A stretch of DNA of 64,000 nt, taken from positions 20,291,701 through 20,355,700 of the forward strand of contig NC_087252.1 in the NCBI RefSeq assembly GCF_037042905.1, given 5' to 3'. The DNA is from Lytechinus pictus. Lineage: Eukaryota > Echinodermata > Echinoidea > Temnopleuroida > Toxopneustidae. The notes beneath the pieces were generated by a model. That model did not search any database. It was not told where the DNA came from and saw only the letters and a list, made by a program, of their open reading frames with translations. Below are positions 45,184-56,460 of this stretch, piece by piece. Position 1 is the stretch's first letter, and each line of letters begins with the position of its first letter. A program made the translations under genes and the position numbers.

Positions 45184-47040
45184 CAGAGTGGGTCAGAAAA
45201 ATATGTCCCATTAGTTTGAAGTGGTCTTGTCTAAAGGATGAAATTTTAATCATAGATTTATTGATATGTCCTGATATAATTTTGATGCTATTTTCGAACG
45301 GAATGGTATTCATGACTGACTAATACCTCGGTCACATTCGCTCTACGCCGAGTCGAAAACCGCCGTTTTAACATTTGTTTGGTACCAGGTATAGGTGGTT
45401 TGAATAAAAATGAATAAAATTGCTGTTTTCGACTCGCCGTAGAGCAAATGTGACCAAGATATAAGACGCAATCTCCGGAAAGTCTGTCGTTAAATCTCAG
45501 TTGCGCCGAGATGCTGGGTGAAGAATCAAACAAAGTCTGAAAAGGATAATTGTGTGCACACTAAAAGACACCAACCCATTGTTCACCCACACACCTCTTT
45601 TCTTGGCCACACACACATCCACCCACCGCCACCAAAACACGCGCTTCTTAGAAAAAACTTCATAAACCCCTCATTAAAGACCCTGACCGGTGTAAAAACA
45701 ATCATATATAAAAATAAAGGTAATGATTCATACAATTCAAATATACCAAAAATATTACATATATCTCCTTCCAATAGTTATAAATATTAAATAAAAATAA
45801 AAAAAAACTGCTTCTCCAAAGTACGCTTCGATTGAGCACCCCAACGTCGCTTGAAAATGATGACGTCACGTTGTGTCAGGAGGGTTGTGATTCCATAGGT
45901 TTGTGTACAAGAGCATTGGGTATTTTCTTCCATTTCCATGTTATGAATCCATTTTTTTTTCGTTTTCAGATGAAAATAGCACTCAAAATTATTCACTGTT
46001 CAAATTGTTGTAAACCTACAACTATTTACTACCTTTTTTGTGATTTCTTTGTTTGGCTCTTATTGGGCTTAAATTGCTATGTCAGGAAAAGTTGTTATAC
46101 ATAATCTAAATGCAGATGGAATTTAAATCTGCGCCAAATAAGCAGGAAATAAAATATGGCAAAACTAGTTCAAACTGTAGATTCATAAATTCAAGCTTGT
46201 GGGTAAAAATATATGTGATATCCCTCTGTGATAAAAGTAAAGAAATTAATGAAATGCGTTATCTGGAAAGCAAAAAAATCACCCAGTTTTTCTGTGTTCA
46301 AACCTATGGAATCACGACGCTTCTTACACAACGTGACGTCACGGTCGCGAGGCAGGTGAAAAGCACAATAAAGTCTATTTTCTAAGCGGGGTTCGAAGCC
46401 CGATAATTGGAATATTCTTAAGCAAAATACTCAGCTAGGAAGCGGTGAAAATGCATAAAGCATACCTTGCTGTATTTAGTAGCTTATAATCTTTCGATTG
46501 GTATATAATTTATCAATTTCATTTTCGGGTCCGGTCTGGATCTTTAAGTAGTGATTACAATTCCTCATATTCGTATCTGATTGATCATGTCCTGATAAAA
46601 AGTGGCCACTCTATTCCACTGTTAATCTTCAAAATTGTTTGCCTGATTTGGAAACACGTATGTTTGGCCCTTCACAAATGTGTGGATATCTGAGGGTGTG
46701 TGGGTGGTGGTGAGTGTGGAACGGGTGATTTGTTGTTTATGTGTGGGTCTGTGTAGGGGTGAGTTTGGTGGAATATGTGGGTGTGTCTGTGTGTGGAATG
46801 CCGGCTAGGTGTCGGTATCTATCTGCATGCGTGCACCTTTTTTCATTCTTCAACTAATGACTTGGCGCAACTAAGATTTTACGACCTTCTGGAGATTGCT
46901 TTGTAGTCAGTCATGCAGGCAAATATCAGTATGAATATGGTATCAAAATGAGAGTGGGAATAACTCTATATCAATAACTGTTCATAGTTTAGACAAGACA
47001 ACGCCAATTTGATGGGATATGTTTTTTCTGACTAACTCTG
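45184..47040. mobile_element. Tc1/mariner-like TIR pair, 1.86 kb, TA target site
   Basis: Left CAGAGTGGGTCAGAAAAATA and right, inverted, CAGAGTTAGTCAGAAAAAAC. Each is followed by ATGTCCCAT/ATATCCCAT and CTTGTCTAAA at about 55 bp, and TA lies on both outer sides. The interior shows no transposase, only a nested inverted-repeat element and simple sequence. Confidence 0.7.
45838..46360. mobile_element. Nested MITE with TGACGTCACGTTGTGT arms
   Basis: Arm 45861-45902 (TGACGTCACGTTGTGT ... TGTGATTCCATAGGTTT) is inverted at 46300-46341 (AAACCTATGGAATCACGACG ... ACACAACGTGACGTCA). The two frames at 45832-46104 and 45787-45996 pass through it and are not genes. The perfect TGACGTCA palindrome in each arm equals a consensus CRE site, which is probably coincidental. 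Confidence 0.7.
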
Positions 47041-47619
47041 TACTTCAACTTTGCAATCTTGCTTTTCGACCAGACATACCATATCCATGCTACAGTTCAA
47101 TAGTTCATTGTGAAAGAACGAAGGTAAGTTTCTTTTAATTTTGTTTATAAATAAATTTACGCGGTCACATCTCTAAAAGGTCGGACGGGTATTAAGCGTT
47201 CTCCCACCTATAGGCCGCGAAAAAACGAAGCTATGACTCTTGCAGGGTTATTTCATGTTAGCTTTGATTGTGAGCACTGCAAAACGTAGTCTAAAAAACA
47301 GCTTTGTATTATTTGATAATCGCTCTCTTTAGTCTTTTGAATATGAATAATTTTGAAGAAAATATAAATCCGCCATTTTGGGGGATTTTAAAACACTTCT
47401 GGTTAGGATTTGGCAGAAACTGCAGCGTAATTATGTAAAAATTCACCTCTTGAAACTGCAAGTCTTTTTGTCTCTGATCCGTGAGTGGAAATGGTTAGAG
47501 CTATCATTTGTCTCAAACGGCATGAATTCTGTGATATTTCCTCTTTTCAGTCATATGAGTTTAAATAATTTCTGAAAAATATAAATTTGTGATTTATTAC
47601 ATTAATATAATAATAATAA

Positions 47620-47870
47620 TAGCTGGATTTATAAAGCGCTTTTTGCCAGAGGATACAAAGTGCTGCTATCATTATCCCGGCTTTAGCTCGAGCTACCATC
47701 ACCGGCACTCAGTGCATGCAAGGAATTACTCATGCCGGGTACCCATTAACCTCACCTGGGTCGAGTGTAGCACAGTATGGATACATTTCTTGCTGAAGGA
47801 AAATACGCCATGGCTACGATTCGAACCCACGACCCTCTGTTTCAAAGCACATTATAGCACATTATTCGAA
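47620..47870 (-). mobile_element. SINE with ATT-repeat tail
   Basis: On the minus strand it starts near GTCGTGGGTTCGAATCGTAG (B-box-like) and runs through GTGCTACACTCGACCCAGGT and GGCATGAGTAATTCCTTGC. It ends AAGCGCTTTATAAATCCAGC followed by ATTATTATTAT, the usual tail of tRNA-derived SINEs. The A-box part is weak. Confidence 0.6.
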
Positions 47871-47879
47871 AGAGAAGGG

Positions 47880-50800
47880 TGAGTGGAAACGGAGGAGAAA
47901 ATGGCCATGAGAAAAATATAAGTGGATAGCGTTAATGAGAGAAAGGTCGAAAGAGTTGAATATTTATCGAATAATTACAATGGCGCAGATGTAGAACCAC
48001 AACGATGTAACTATACCTACTTTACCGAGTCTATCGCCTTTATGGGACAAATGGCTAACCATATGTCCGATATTTAAAAAAAAATCAATTTCGATAAACT
48101 AATTTTTTTTCGGCGAAGAACTATCCTTTTTTTTATTTCGATAAACTTAGTTATTTGTCGGCAAAGAACTAATATTTTTTCGGTTACGATTAACCAAGTT
48201 TTCTGATGATAAATCCGGGATAAAAAAAGAAACCAGTGTATATCGACAAGAAACTTATATTATCGACTTTATCATGTTTATGTGACACAAATGGCTCTCC
48301 GTTCCGAGTCAATGTCAAACGACTTCTGGGGATTCCCCGCTGACAGTTGATGTACATGATGAAATGAATTCCCATGGAATATCGTAGTTGGTACGTAATC
48401 ATGGAGACTTATTGATGTAGAGTAAACGCATTTCTGCGACGATTGAACGCAGGCTACCATCAACTATCTAAATTTAGAGGAAAATCATGTCTCATCCATA
48501 AGTACAGGGAATCATTATTGTGTGAGTCGGTAAGTTGCGATTCCTAAAGTAGGCATCATCGTTCGCTTGAAATTGAAACTTAGATAAATATGCCAATTTG
48601 TTACATGTTTTACGTATGCAAATCGGAAGGAGATATCACATTGCACTGCAGTATTATGCGCATTGCAACAGGCGACATGCTACATGTTAGGGTTCTTTTA
48701 TTCAGAAGATTGAATAATCCTCATATCTAACTAAACTGGCGTTAACATGAACAGATGCTCCTGATATTCACAACCGATTGTGATTTTTGTTGTTACCTGC
48801 AGTGATGGATGTAGGATTTACCAAAAGTGGGGGCGTTTGTGTACAGGAAAAGTTTGACAAGTAAATAAAATGGTTTTCATTACCAATCGAGGTCATTTTG
48901 TTCCAGAAAAAAATTGACATGCCCAAACAAAAAAAGGTTCACTACCAAATCAGTCCTCACTTATTCCCCTAAAAAAGTCTGTGCTATCGTAATAAACATA
49001 ATTAGCATAATGACCTAATATGCATGAGTGTAACTAAAAAATCAGCACTCCGAAGTGCAGTCACTATACACGCTCTTTAAGAGCTGAATTAGCACTTCGT
49101 TTTTTAGAGTGTATTATTTTTTTTCTTGATTTATTTTTTATTTTATTTTTTTTTTGTTTGCTTTGTGTGTGTGTGTGTTTTGTCTTTTTTATTCTTTCTC
49201 ATTTTTCTACTTCTTATGCATTGTTTATCAAGGGAGTGGGGTGGGGGGTTGGGTGGGGAAGCGTGGCTGAGTGTGTGTTTTGTGTTTTTTATCATTATAA
49301 CTTCGTCAAATTCGTAAAGGAAAACAAATGTTCAACTTGAGATTTATTTGTAGATTATGAGTATGTTTGTGTTTTCTAATATTCAGAGATATTTCTAGAG
49401 CATGTGGAAGATTTTATTCTGAATTAATATTCTGATTATGAATTGTAAAAGATATATGTACAATTGATTCTAAGTTTACTGTTGAAATAATGAATTTAAA
49501 TTGTTTATGTATGTATTATGATTCAACTATGTTAATGATTTCACGTTATTTATTATCTTCATATGTCATACATGTATATTGGTGAGAAGAAATTTAAGAT
49601 GATTTTTAAAATATTAGAAAATAGCAGAATGCACTAAGTAATATTTAGGTGTAATTATATATCCTTTGTCATTTTATATCGAGAAAGTCAGAAAACATGC
49701 CTTGAATAATACAGTACGAGGAATTAATTTATGACATTATTTTATTGCATTACTTAAATAAAATGAAAACTATTGTCATGAATGGATTCCTCAGAAAAAA
49801 GGTATCGTTTATGTTTTCATAATTTAAGACTAGTAGCTATTATTATATGCTAATTAGATGATTATGATGATTACGCTAATTGAGATAATATTTAAGAAAA
49901 TTGCTCAAGGATGCCAAGGTGGCAATCAAGCTGAATTTACTTCAATACTCATCTAGAACATGAATCAACCAAAATATTGTACTTAAAAACTTTTCCAGGT
50001 CTACGTGGCTTATGAGACCGTCTACCTGCGTACATTATGATATGAATGTTTCAGTGACGTACATTCAAGCAGCGAATCTATTATACCGGGTGAATACTAC
50101 CCGTTGCTGCACCCCACTTGAATACAGTGCGTGGCGTCAGGTGTTTACACGAGTAAAATTGTGATTGCCCTACAAAGAACAGAACACACCGAGGCATGAC
50201 GAAACGCAGACAAAGAAAAAAGGGAACAAAAGAACAAAATGTGGAGGTAAAAAACCGGGACTACATTTTCAATCATTTTATTAAAAGCCACGTTTGCTGC
50301 CGGAGGGATGAACTGTTTCAGGCATATTTCAATTTCATTTGGAGCTTTTTTTACTCGTATCCTTCGATACATTCCCTTGTCACGATTGCAAAAAGTGCTT
50401 GGAATGCTTTCAGGTCGGAATAGCAAAAAGCTTGCGCTCCGCGCTTGCATCAATAGATTAGTAACAATATGCTCGTCATGATGTCACTGAAAACAGTCCT
50501 ATTTCATGTCTAAATGGTTAAAATAAATGAAGTTCACCCTCCTTGATCGTATAACTAACTCTCTATGAAAGATTGAATTGAATAAAAAGAGAAATATTCA
50601 ACAAGCTTAATTATGAAGATGTCATCTAAAGTAATAAAGGCGGTTATGGAAATAAATAGTAATAAAGGCGGTTATGGAAGTAAATTTCGGCTTTAATTAA
50701 AAAAAAAAACAGGTACATGCCCATCCTGGTAGTATGCTAATAAGGAAACTTATGACGACGCCCACTCTCCATTTATTTTCATGTTATCATACAAGTTACA

Positions 50801-51060
50801 TGAAATATGAAATGTTTAGATTTTCTACTCATTATAACTAAAATTTGAAACAAGGTTTTAATCCTCCCTGAACACGTGGAATTGTCATTGTAACCTATAT
50901 TGTTTTGATATACAGTCTCGTAATTTTCACGTGAAAATTGAATATTGTATTCATATAATAAGATAAATGAGTGATAACATCAAGTCGCTCACTTACATCT
51001 CACTGTGTTGTACATGGAACTATTTTGTAAAAAAAGAGCGAAATTATCAAATGTCATGAC
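47880..51060. other. Intergenic, no gene recognised
   Basis: Positions 48080-48180 hold about two short units of TTTCGATAAACT...TTTTTTCGGCRAAGAACTA. Positions 48800-48960 resemble the interior of the hAT MITE (AAAATTGACATGCCC, AAAAAAGGTT). A GT/T-rich tract lies at 49110-49290. At 50390-50450 a reversed fragment of the 221-bp repeat (GATTGCAAAAAGTGCTTGGA, GCTCCGCGCTTGC) occurs. The remainder is AT-rich without coding signal. Confidence 0.45.
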
Positions 51061-51439
51061 GTTTTTATTTTAATTATTTATTTATATTTATTCATTTCGT
51101 TTTATTTATACAGGGTAGCCCCATCAGTAGTCATGTACTGTTTTCCAGGGGGCCCTGTAAAAAAATATTTACAAAATAACAAACAAGCAAATTACATAAG
51201 GAAAACAAATAGAATATGCAAAATAATCAGAAGTGAATACATGGAAAAAGATGATGGTACATAAGTATAATGTTTTATCTTGTTATATCATATTTTATCT
51301 CAGATATTTTATCTCAGATTTTCATTTTTTTAAATCAGGTTGATACTAGTATGATATTTTTTTTTCTCAAAGCAACGATTTTGTTGGTAGGTCTTGACCT
51401 CTAAATAAGCTTTTAGTTATTCGGTCTGGTTGGAATGGC

Positions 51440-51560
51440 AACAGCGGCTCGCACTTCGCGCTAGAATCATTTATTTAATCAGATACCTATCCTGTTCATG
51501 ATTACAAAAAGTGCTTAGACTATTCCGTGTTCAGGCCGTGAAGAAAAAAAAATCAGTTAG
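51440..51560 (-). repeat. Inverted dispersed copy of the 221-bp repeat
   Basis: GGCTCGCACTTCGCGCTAGA then ACCTATCCTGTTCATGATTA and CAAAAAGTGCTTAGACTATT are the reverse complement of the half-unit junction in the array at 40230-40790. Confidence 0.8.
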
Positions 51561-51840
51561 TTTTATTGACGCATGTTTAATGTTTGCCTAGAAAGGTTTT
51601 TCAAAGACCTTTTTTATTTAAATTTGAGGCAAGACTCTGAATTAATACAAGTCTGAGATTTGCAGTCTGCTTCAAAGCCTCCAAAAGCGCCCTCTTGCGT
51701 CGAGTGCAAAACTACTGACAGAAAAAATTGCTGCGCGGACCTGAAGGCCAAACTGGATCATCATTTCTTACCAGGATTTTATTTGTAATAATGGCAAAAC
51801 TTTTCAATCTCACACTTTAATTTTACACTTTTCCCCACAG

Positions 51841-54815
51841 ATTTCAAGAATAATGACTGTTCGGACAATTGCAAGTTTAGAGATCTACGCTTTCATCGCA
51901 TTTATGACAACAATGATCATGGTGGTCACCACAGAGGATGGTAAGACAACACATATGGCCCAGAAGATGGTCTAAACCAAATTGTGCATTATTCAAGTAA
52001 TCAGTGATAAGGCATATCATTACTCTATCTATTATGTAGTCAATACTACACTAAGTTCTGATTCTTCCACCAGATACCTGGGACTGATCATCTCTCCTGG
52101 AAAACCCACATTGACTCAGTTTTATCACGTGCTAATCGTCTATTGGGATTCATAATACTCTGCGTCCTCCGTATTATGTTTATACAATTCAATAGTATTA
52201 ATACCAATCTTAGAGTGTGGTATGCCTGTACGGCATCCCACAACCTCAAAACAGGTGGATAAACTTGAGCGTGTTCAGAGGACAGCCACTAAACTTGCAC
52301 TAAAACAACGTCGTGGGAAGATGTCCTACGAAGATAGGCTTAAACTTCTTGACTGGTCCTCACTTGCCTCCTGACGAGATAACCTCCTATGTTCCTTTGC
52401 ATTTTAGTTTCTTCATGGAATTTGCAACTGTGAAGAGCTCAGTGCAAATACATGTATCTATATCAACCCCGCCATCCTGAAACACTTTCTTTCCGCCATC
52501 TGCCCTCCAGAACTCATGTTTTTTTTTCTGTTCACCCTCTACCTTCCTTCCAAGAATTTGGGACACTCTTCCTTTAAGTGCAAGATATAATGCTGTTTCA
52601 ACTTCCCCCTATTCTTTTTTCTCTTCTTTAAAGGGAGCACTCCTGTCTAACTCATAAATACCTTCATTTTCTTTCCATTTTATTCTTTATTACCTTGTTA
52701 TTCATCACCTCATTATTTGTGGTATGATTTCTATAATGACATTTTTTAAAGAATTAATTTTGTATTGTGCAATATACGGAGCATGAATCCCTTCCCCCTC
52801 TTTTTCCCTCATTTTAGCTGGGCTGTACCTCCAGAACATCTGTACCAAATTTCAAATATTTGCCATTGCACTTTTTATTCAAATTTAATATGCCCGCCAT
52901 ATATAGATATAACTTAAATAATTTCAAGTACTTTGCATATTTCATTTTAAGATGTGCATCCAACAATTGTGTTTCCTGTATGCTAATTTGATTCAATTAT
53001 ATATCAGTAAACATTTGTTACGAAACAAGATTTTTATCTTTTTATCTAATTGATACTCAAAAATAATGTTTAATATTAGTACATGTTGTATGAGTTGTTA
53101 TGACCGTCTCGGTACAGTTTAAGTTTATTTGTTTATTTTTTTAAAAGTCTTTCTTTTAACAAAACTGATGGGGGCACATAAAAATCTAAATATCATTACT
53201 ATTCTTTGTCTTTCATCGAAGGGGGCGAGGTTTCCTGTAATTGTGTTATATGTTGGGTGTTGGAGCCTTGTGAGTAAACATTTAAGAATGTGGAGGCATG
53301 CTAATGCTGTTATCTAGCCCATTTCTCCTAAGCTTCCTTGTTGCTTTTCAGGCTCCAGTACCTTACACAAAGTTCATGCTATGTTTGTTTAGCATTACAC
53401 ATATCCTTTAAAGTCAGTCCGGCATGGGTATATAATTCCCCTTCTTTTATTTTGCCTGGCGTTACACAATTGTCAATAATTTTTGTATAAATATGTTTTC
53501 ATTGAAATTTAATTACATGTAATTGTATATACCGGGATTAAAAATACTTTCTCAATGGATTTTCTGTGAGGGCTCGCATGCCTCTGGGCAATAATACTCT
53601 GAATTTTACTTTTGTGATCCCTGGCCCATGGAAAAACAAATCTTACTCTCTTTCTTCTTTTCCTTAATTTTCACTTATTTATGTTGAATTATTAAAATTC
53701 AGATTGTATTTTGGTCTTTACATTGTAAAATTTGGTGTGTTTTTATGGCCAAACGAATAATAATAAGAAGACTATAATAGAATGAGGAGGCAGTGTAGCT
53801 CAGTCGGTTAGAGCGCCTGTTCCGGAAAAGATCGTAGATCTCAACGTGCGTGGGTTCGAGTCCCGCAGCATGCCGGAAGACGTCTAACAAAAAAACTGAT
53901 GCTAGCGTTGTGTGTTAACGTGCCTCACCGCTGTGTTCAGTGCGGGTGTGAATGCAGTTGGAAAACACTCCGTCCATCGGAAAGGACGCAAATGTTGGTC
54001 CCGTGTATAGGAGAGTCACAACCTATGCACGTTAAAACAAATACACTATTCGTCAAAGAGTAGGGTGTTCACCCGGTGTATTGCACCTGCCGGTCCCCGG
54101 TACTACAATACTGCAAGAATCTTCAGGATTGAAGGAGGCAGTGTAGCTTGAAGAAGAAGAAGAATGGCGTAAACGTATTTGATGGAGTGAAATACTCGAG
54201 TATACTGTGGGTTAGGCATGTATCACGTTGAAATTGTCATACAATTTTAATTAAAAAAAAACAAGCAAAAAACGTATATTACTTGTTTTTTCACGACGGA
54301 GTCAAACCTAGATAAAACCTCGGTCAAACATGATCATATACAATCGTCGCGTCGTAATTTTTTTTCTTCAAAAATGTGTAAATTTTATATGAGTTTTATA
54401 AAGATTTCGTTCCATACCCAACTCAAAATTTGTGGCTCATTATGTACTCTGCTTTCAATTTGAATAATTCAATTTTTACTGTGCGCAATGTGAGGTACCT
54501 ATGGCATTCAGAATAGACAAAGTGGATAATAACAATGATTAAAAAGAGAACCGATATTCAAAACCACTCTCGGTTTATCTGTCGGTTTGCAACACAATTC
54601 AAATTTAGATTTAAGTCGAGGGTAAAGTTAGTTTTAAGAATTGTTTTCTGGTGGGAAAATAGCCAGGTTCATATGTTTTGTTTTATTATTTTTTTTTATA
54701 GATATTCCTGTGGGTGAGGTACTCATGGATGACAGGCCTGTCATTCTACGAGGATATGACGGTATACTGCAATGTCGAGTTAGAGGTGAACCATTGGCTG
54801 TCTTCTGGGAAAAAG
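51841..54815 (+). CDS. Immunoglobulin-domain protein, first two visible exons (partial)
   Basis: Exon 51841-51940 follows a good acceptor (TTTTCCCCACAG), has ATG at 51853 and encodes a 29-residue hydrophobic leader (IYAFIAFMTTMIMVVTT) before a GT donor. Exon 54702-54815 follows a polypyrimidine tract and TATAG. It joins in phase (G|AT) and encodes VLMDDRPVILRGYDGILQCR then GEPLAVFWEK: the B-strand Cys and C-strand Trp of an Ig domain. It ends in mid-domain at a phase-1 donor. The second Cys should be in a later exon; I did not find one before 64000, so the intron is long or interrupted by the elements downstream. A 5' non-coding exon must lie upstream of 51822. The product is probably a secreted or membrane Ig-superfamily protein such as a receptor or adhesion molecule; which one cannot be told from half a domain. 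Confidence 0.65.
52040..52640 (+). pseudogene. LINE reverse-transcriptase C-terminal remnant in the Ig gene intron
   Basis: Frame-shifted pieces read KLERVQRTATKLALKQRRGK, MSYEDRLKLLDWSSLASRR and FLHGICNCEEL, the post-YADD region of CR1/Jockey/RTE-group elements, and then RIWDTLPLSARYNAV near the end. Stops and an early deletion make it dead. It lies in the same orientation as the host gene. Confidence 0.75.
53789..54165 (+). mobile_element. tRNA-derived SINE with class-II-like head and GAA tail
   Basis: The head reads GTGTAGCTCAGTCGGTTAGA (A box) and GTGGGTTCGAGTCCCGC (B box and T stem) with a long variable region between. A body of about 280 bp follows (CACTCCGTCCATCGGAAAGG, CTGCCGGTCCCCGGTACTAC). 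A second truncated start, GAGGCAGTGTAGCT, appears at 54135-54148 (first at 53787-53800), followed by GAAGAAGAAGAAGAA. The minus-strand frame here is a shadow. Confidence 0.75.
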
Positions 54816-54822
54816 GTAAGGG

Positions 54823-55482
54823 CAGTGGTATGATGGGGTGTCCAAACTTCGCGCACTTTTCAAAAATATTCATCAGGCTTAAATTTTTTCACAAAATATT
54901 CATAATTTATACAAAACCAATTCAAGAAATAGTTACCACATTGACGGCAAGATCGTAAACTATAAAATTATGGACGAAAATGTAAAGTAGGTCAAGGGGA
55001 TTCGCCGGTATCGCGATCTCAAAATTCTATTCCGATCGGGGAATGCGCGCTGTGGTGGAAAAGGTTCAGAAAAAGTGTGACCTAACTTCGCGGACCAAAG
55101 TTTTCGTGGACATTTAAACAAAAACTCAAGCTCAAAAAGTGAAATATTTATATCAGTTTGATGGCAAAATGCTATAGAATCGGTTAGTACCACATTTAAC
55201 TCACATTTTTGATGATTTCTGCTTGCAAAATGGTGATATCGTGATGCTTGTTGAGAATATCTGATTTCTTCAAAACGGGCGCTAACGGTGACAAATTTGC
55301 CGATCTTTTGCCAATATTTTCATGAATACTGAACTCATCCCAAAGAAACTTACACCAAATGATAATTTTAGGTCGCTTTTCACGTTGATGATGTCAGATT
55401 TTAAGGATATTGGCTAGTTTTTTAGATAATGACCGTCCGCGAAGTATGGACACGCGCGAAGTTTGGACTCACTGCCATACTG
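54823..55482. mobile_element. 660-bp MITE abutting the Ig exon's splice donor
   Basis: Left CAGTGGTATGATGGGGTGTC then CAAACTTCGCGC, and right, inverted, CAGTATGGCAGTGAGTCC then AAACTTCGCGCG. Internal phrases such as CCTAACTTCGCGGACC repeat the motif. The element begins seven bases inside the intron, so the donor's GTAAGGG is followed at once by the transposon end. Confidence 0.7.
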
Positions 55483-55724
55483 TCTTTGAATGATTGTTTA
55501 ATTTATTGATTGTTTGATTGCATTTAATGCTCTTTCAATTTAACTTCATCAAAATTTATAATGTAAAGCTAAATATAAAACATAGCAATGGAAAAGGGGA
55601 GCCCATTGAAAAGCGAGGAACTGATTAAAATATATATTTCTTCCATGAAATTCAAATCGTGATTAACAGAGTTTAATAGAGTAGTGCAAATAATACTATT
55701 TAGGTCAAGCGTTTTATATAATAT

Positions 55725-55888
55725 ACAAATAGCGAATAGGCATGAGTGCGATGGTGCGAGATTTCGCATTCGGTGAAAAAAAGATGCTCTATTCAACGAG
55801 GCTTTAGCCGAGTTGAATAGAGTGTTTCTTTCTTTCACCGAATGCGAAATCTCGCACCATTGCACGAATAAGAATATTCGCTATTTGT
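55725..55888. repeat. 164-bp hairpin palindrome
   Basis: ACAAATAGCGAATA...GTGCGATGGTGCGAGATTTC...CGCATTCGGTGAAA is inverted as TTTCACCGAATGCGAAATC...TCGCACCATTGCAC...TATTCGCTATTTGT. A second inner stem, CTCTATTCAAC/GTTGAATAGAG, lies at 55788-55823. Just outside, GTGTTGTACAACGCCT (about 55887-55902) reappears inverted near 56209-56224, so this may be the end of a roughly 500-bp composite element. Confidence 0.8.
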
Positions 55889-56297
55889 GTTGTACAACGC
55901 CTCGGAATTAAGTTAGCGAAAATATGTAAAAACAAAGAGTTTTTCCTGCAGTAATCTATGAAAAGGGAGCAAAAATATGGAAAGCGAAAAGCAAAATCCC
56001 ACAAGCGAACACTTCGGGCAGCATTGCGCATTTAGCCAGCAGGCTATACGCGTATTGCACCTGCATTTTTACTGAGCGCAATAAATTGAATCGTATTGTG
56101 ACGTCACCTCCTAAGCCGTGCAACGGTACATTTTGGATGGTACGTCTTTTGTGCAACGGTACGAATGTTTGACATTCAGCCTCCAATTTGCTCGCGTACA
56201 ACAAGCTAAGTAGGCGTTGTACAACACTAAATTTCAAATAATGCTAGTATTGTCATATGTCTTGTAGGGTCGCTGACGACATGAAACATCAGTTCTG

Positions 56298-56460
56298 GGG
56301 CCTGTTGCAGAAAGCAAAAGTTGCAATCGAACGCAACTCAGATCAACCGCAACTTTGCGGGTGATATCTTACGCAACTTGCAATCTATCGCAAATCTCCG
56401 TTGCAGAAAACAAGTTGCGATCGATTGCAACTTGCGTTTGATTCGGGTGTGAGAAAAAAT
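56298..56460 (+). mobile_element. PIF/Harbinger-type left terminus
   Basis: Beginning GGGCCTGTTGCAGAAAGC after CTG (a CWG-type three-base site), it is followed by GTTGCAATCGAACGCAACTC and a second copy of the terminal motif 96 bp inside (GTTGCAGAAAACAAGTTGCG at 56400). Layout and motifs match the ends of the element at 16368-22157. The matching right end was not found before 64000. Confidence 0.7.

Noticed and set aside
47378-47575. 65-codon plus-strand frame
   Set aside because: No start context, splice support or domain; probably chance.
53789-53873. Functional class II tRNA gene
   Set aside because: The acceptor stem pairs only at its outer bases and the sequence continues into a SINE body with a GAA tail.
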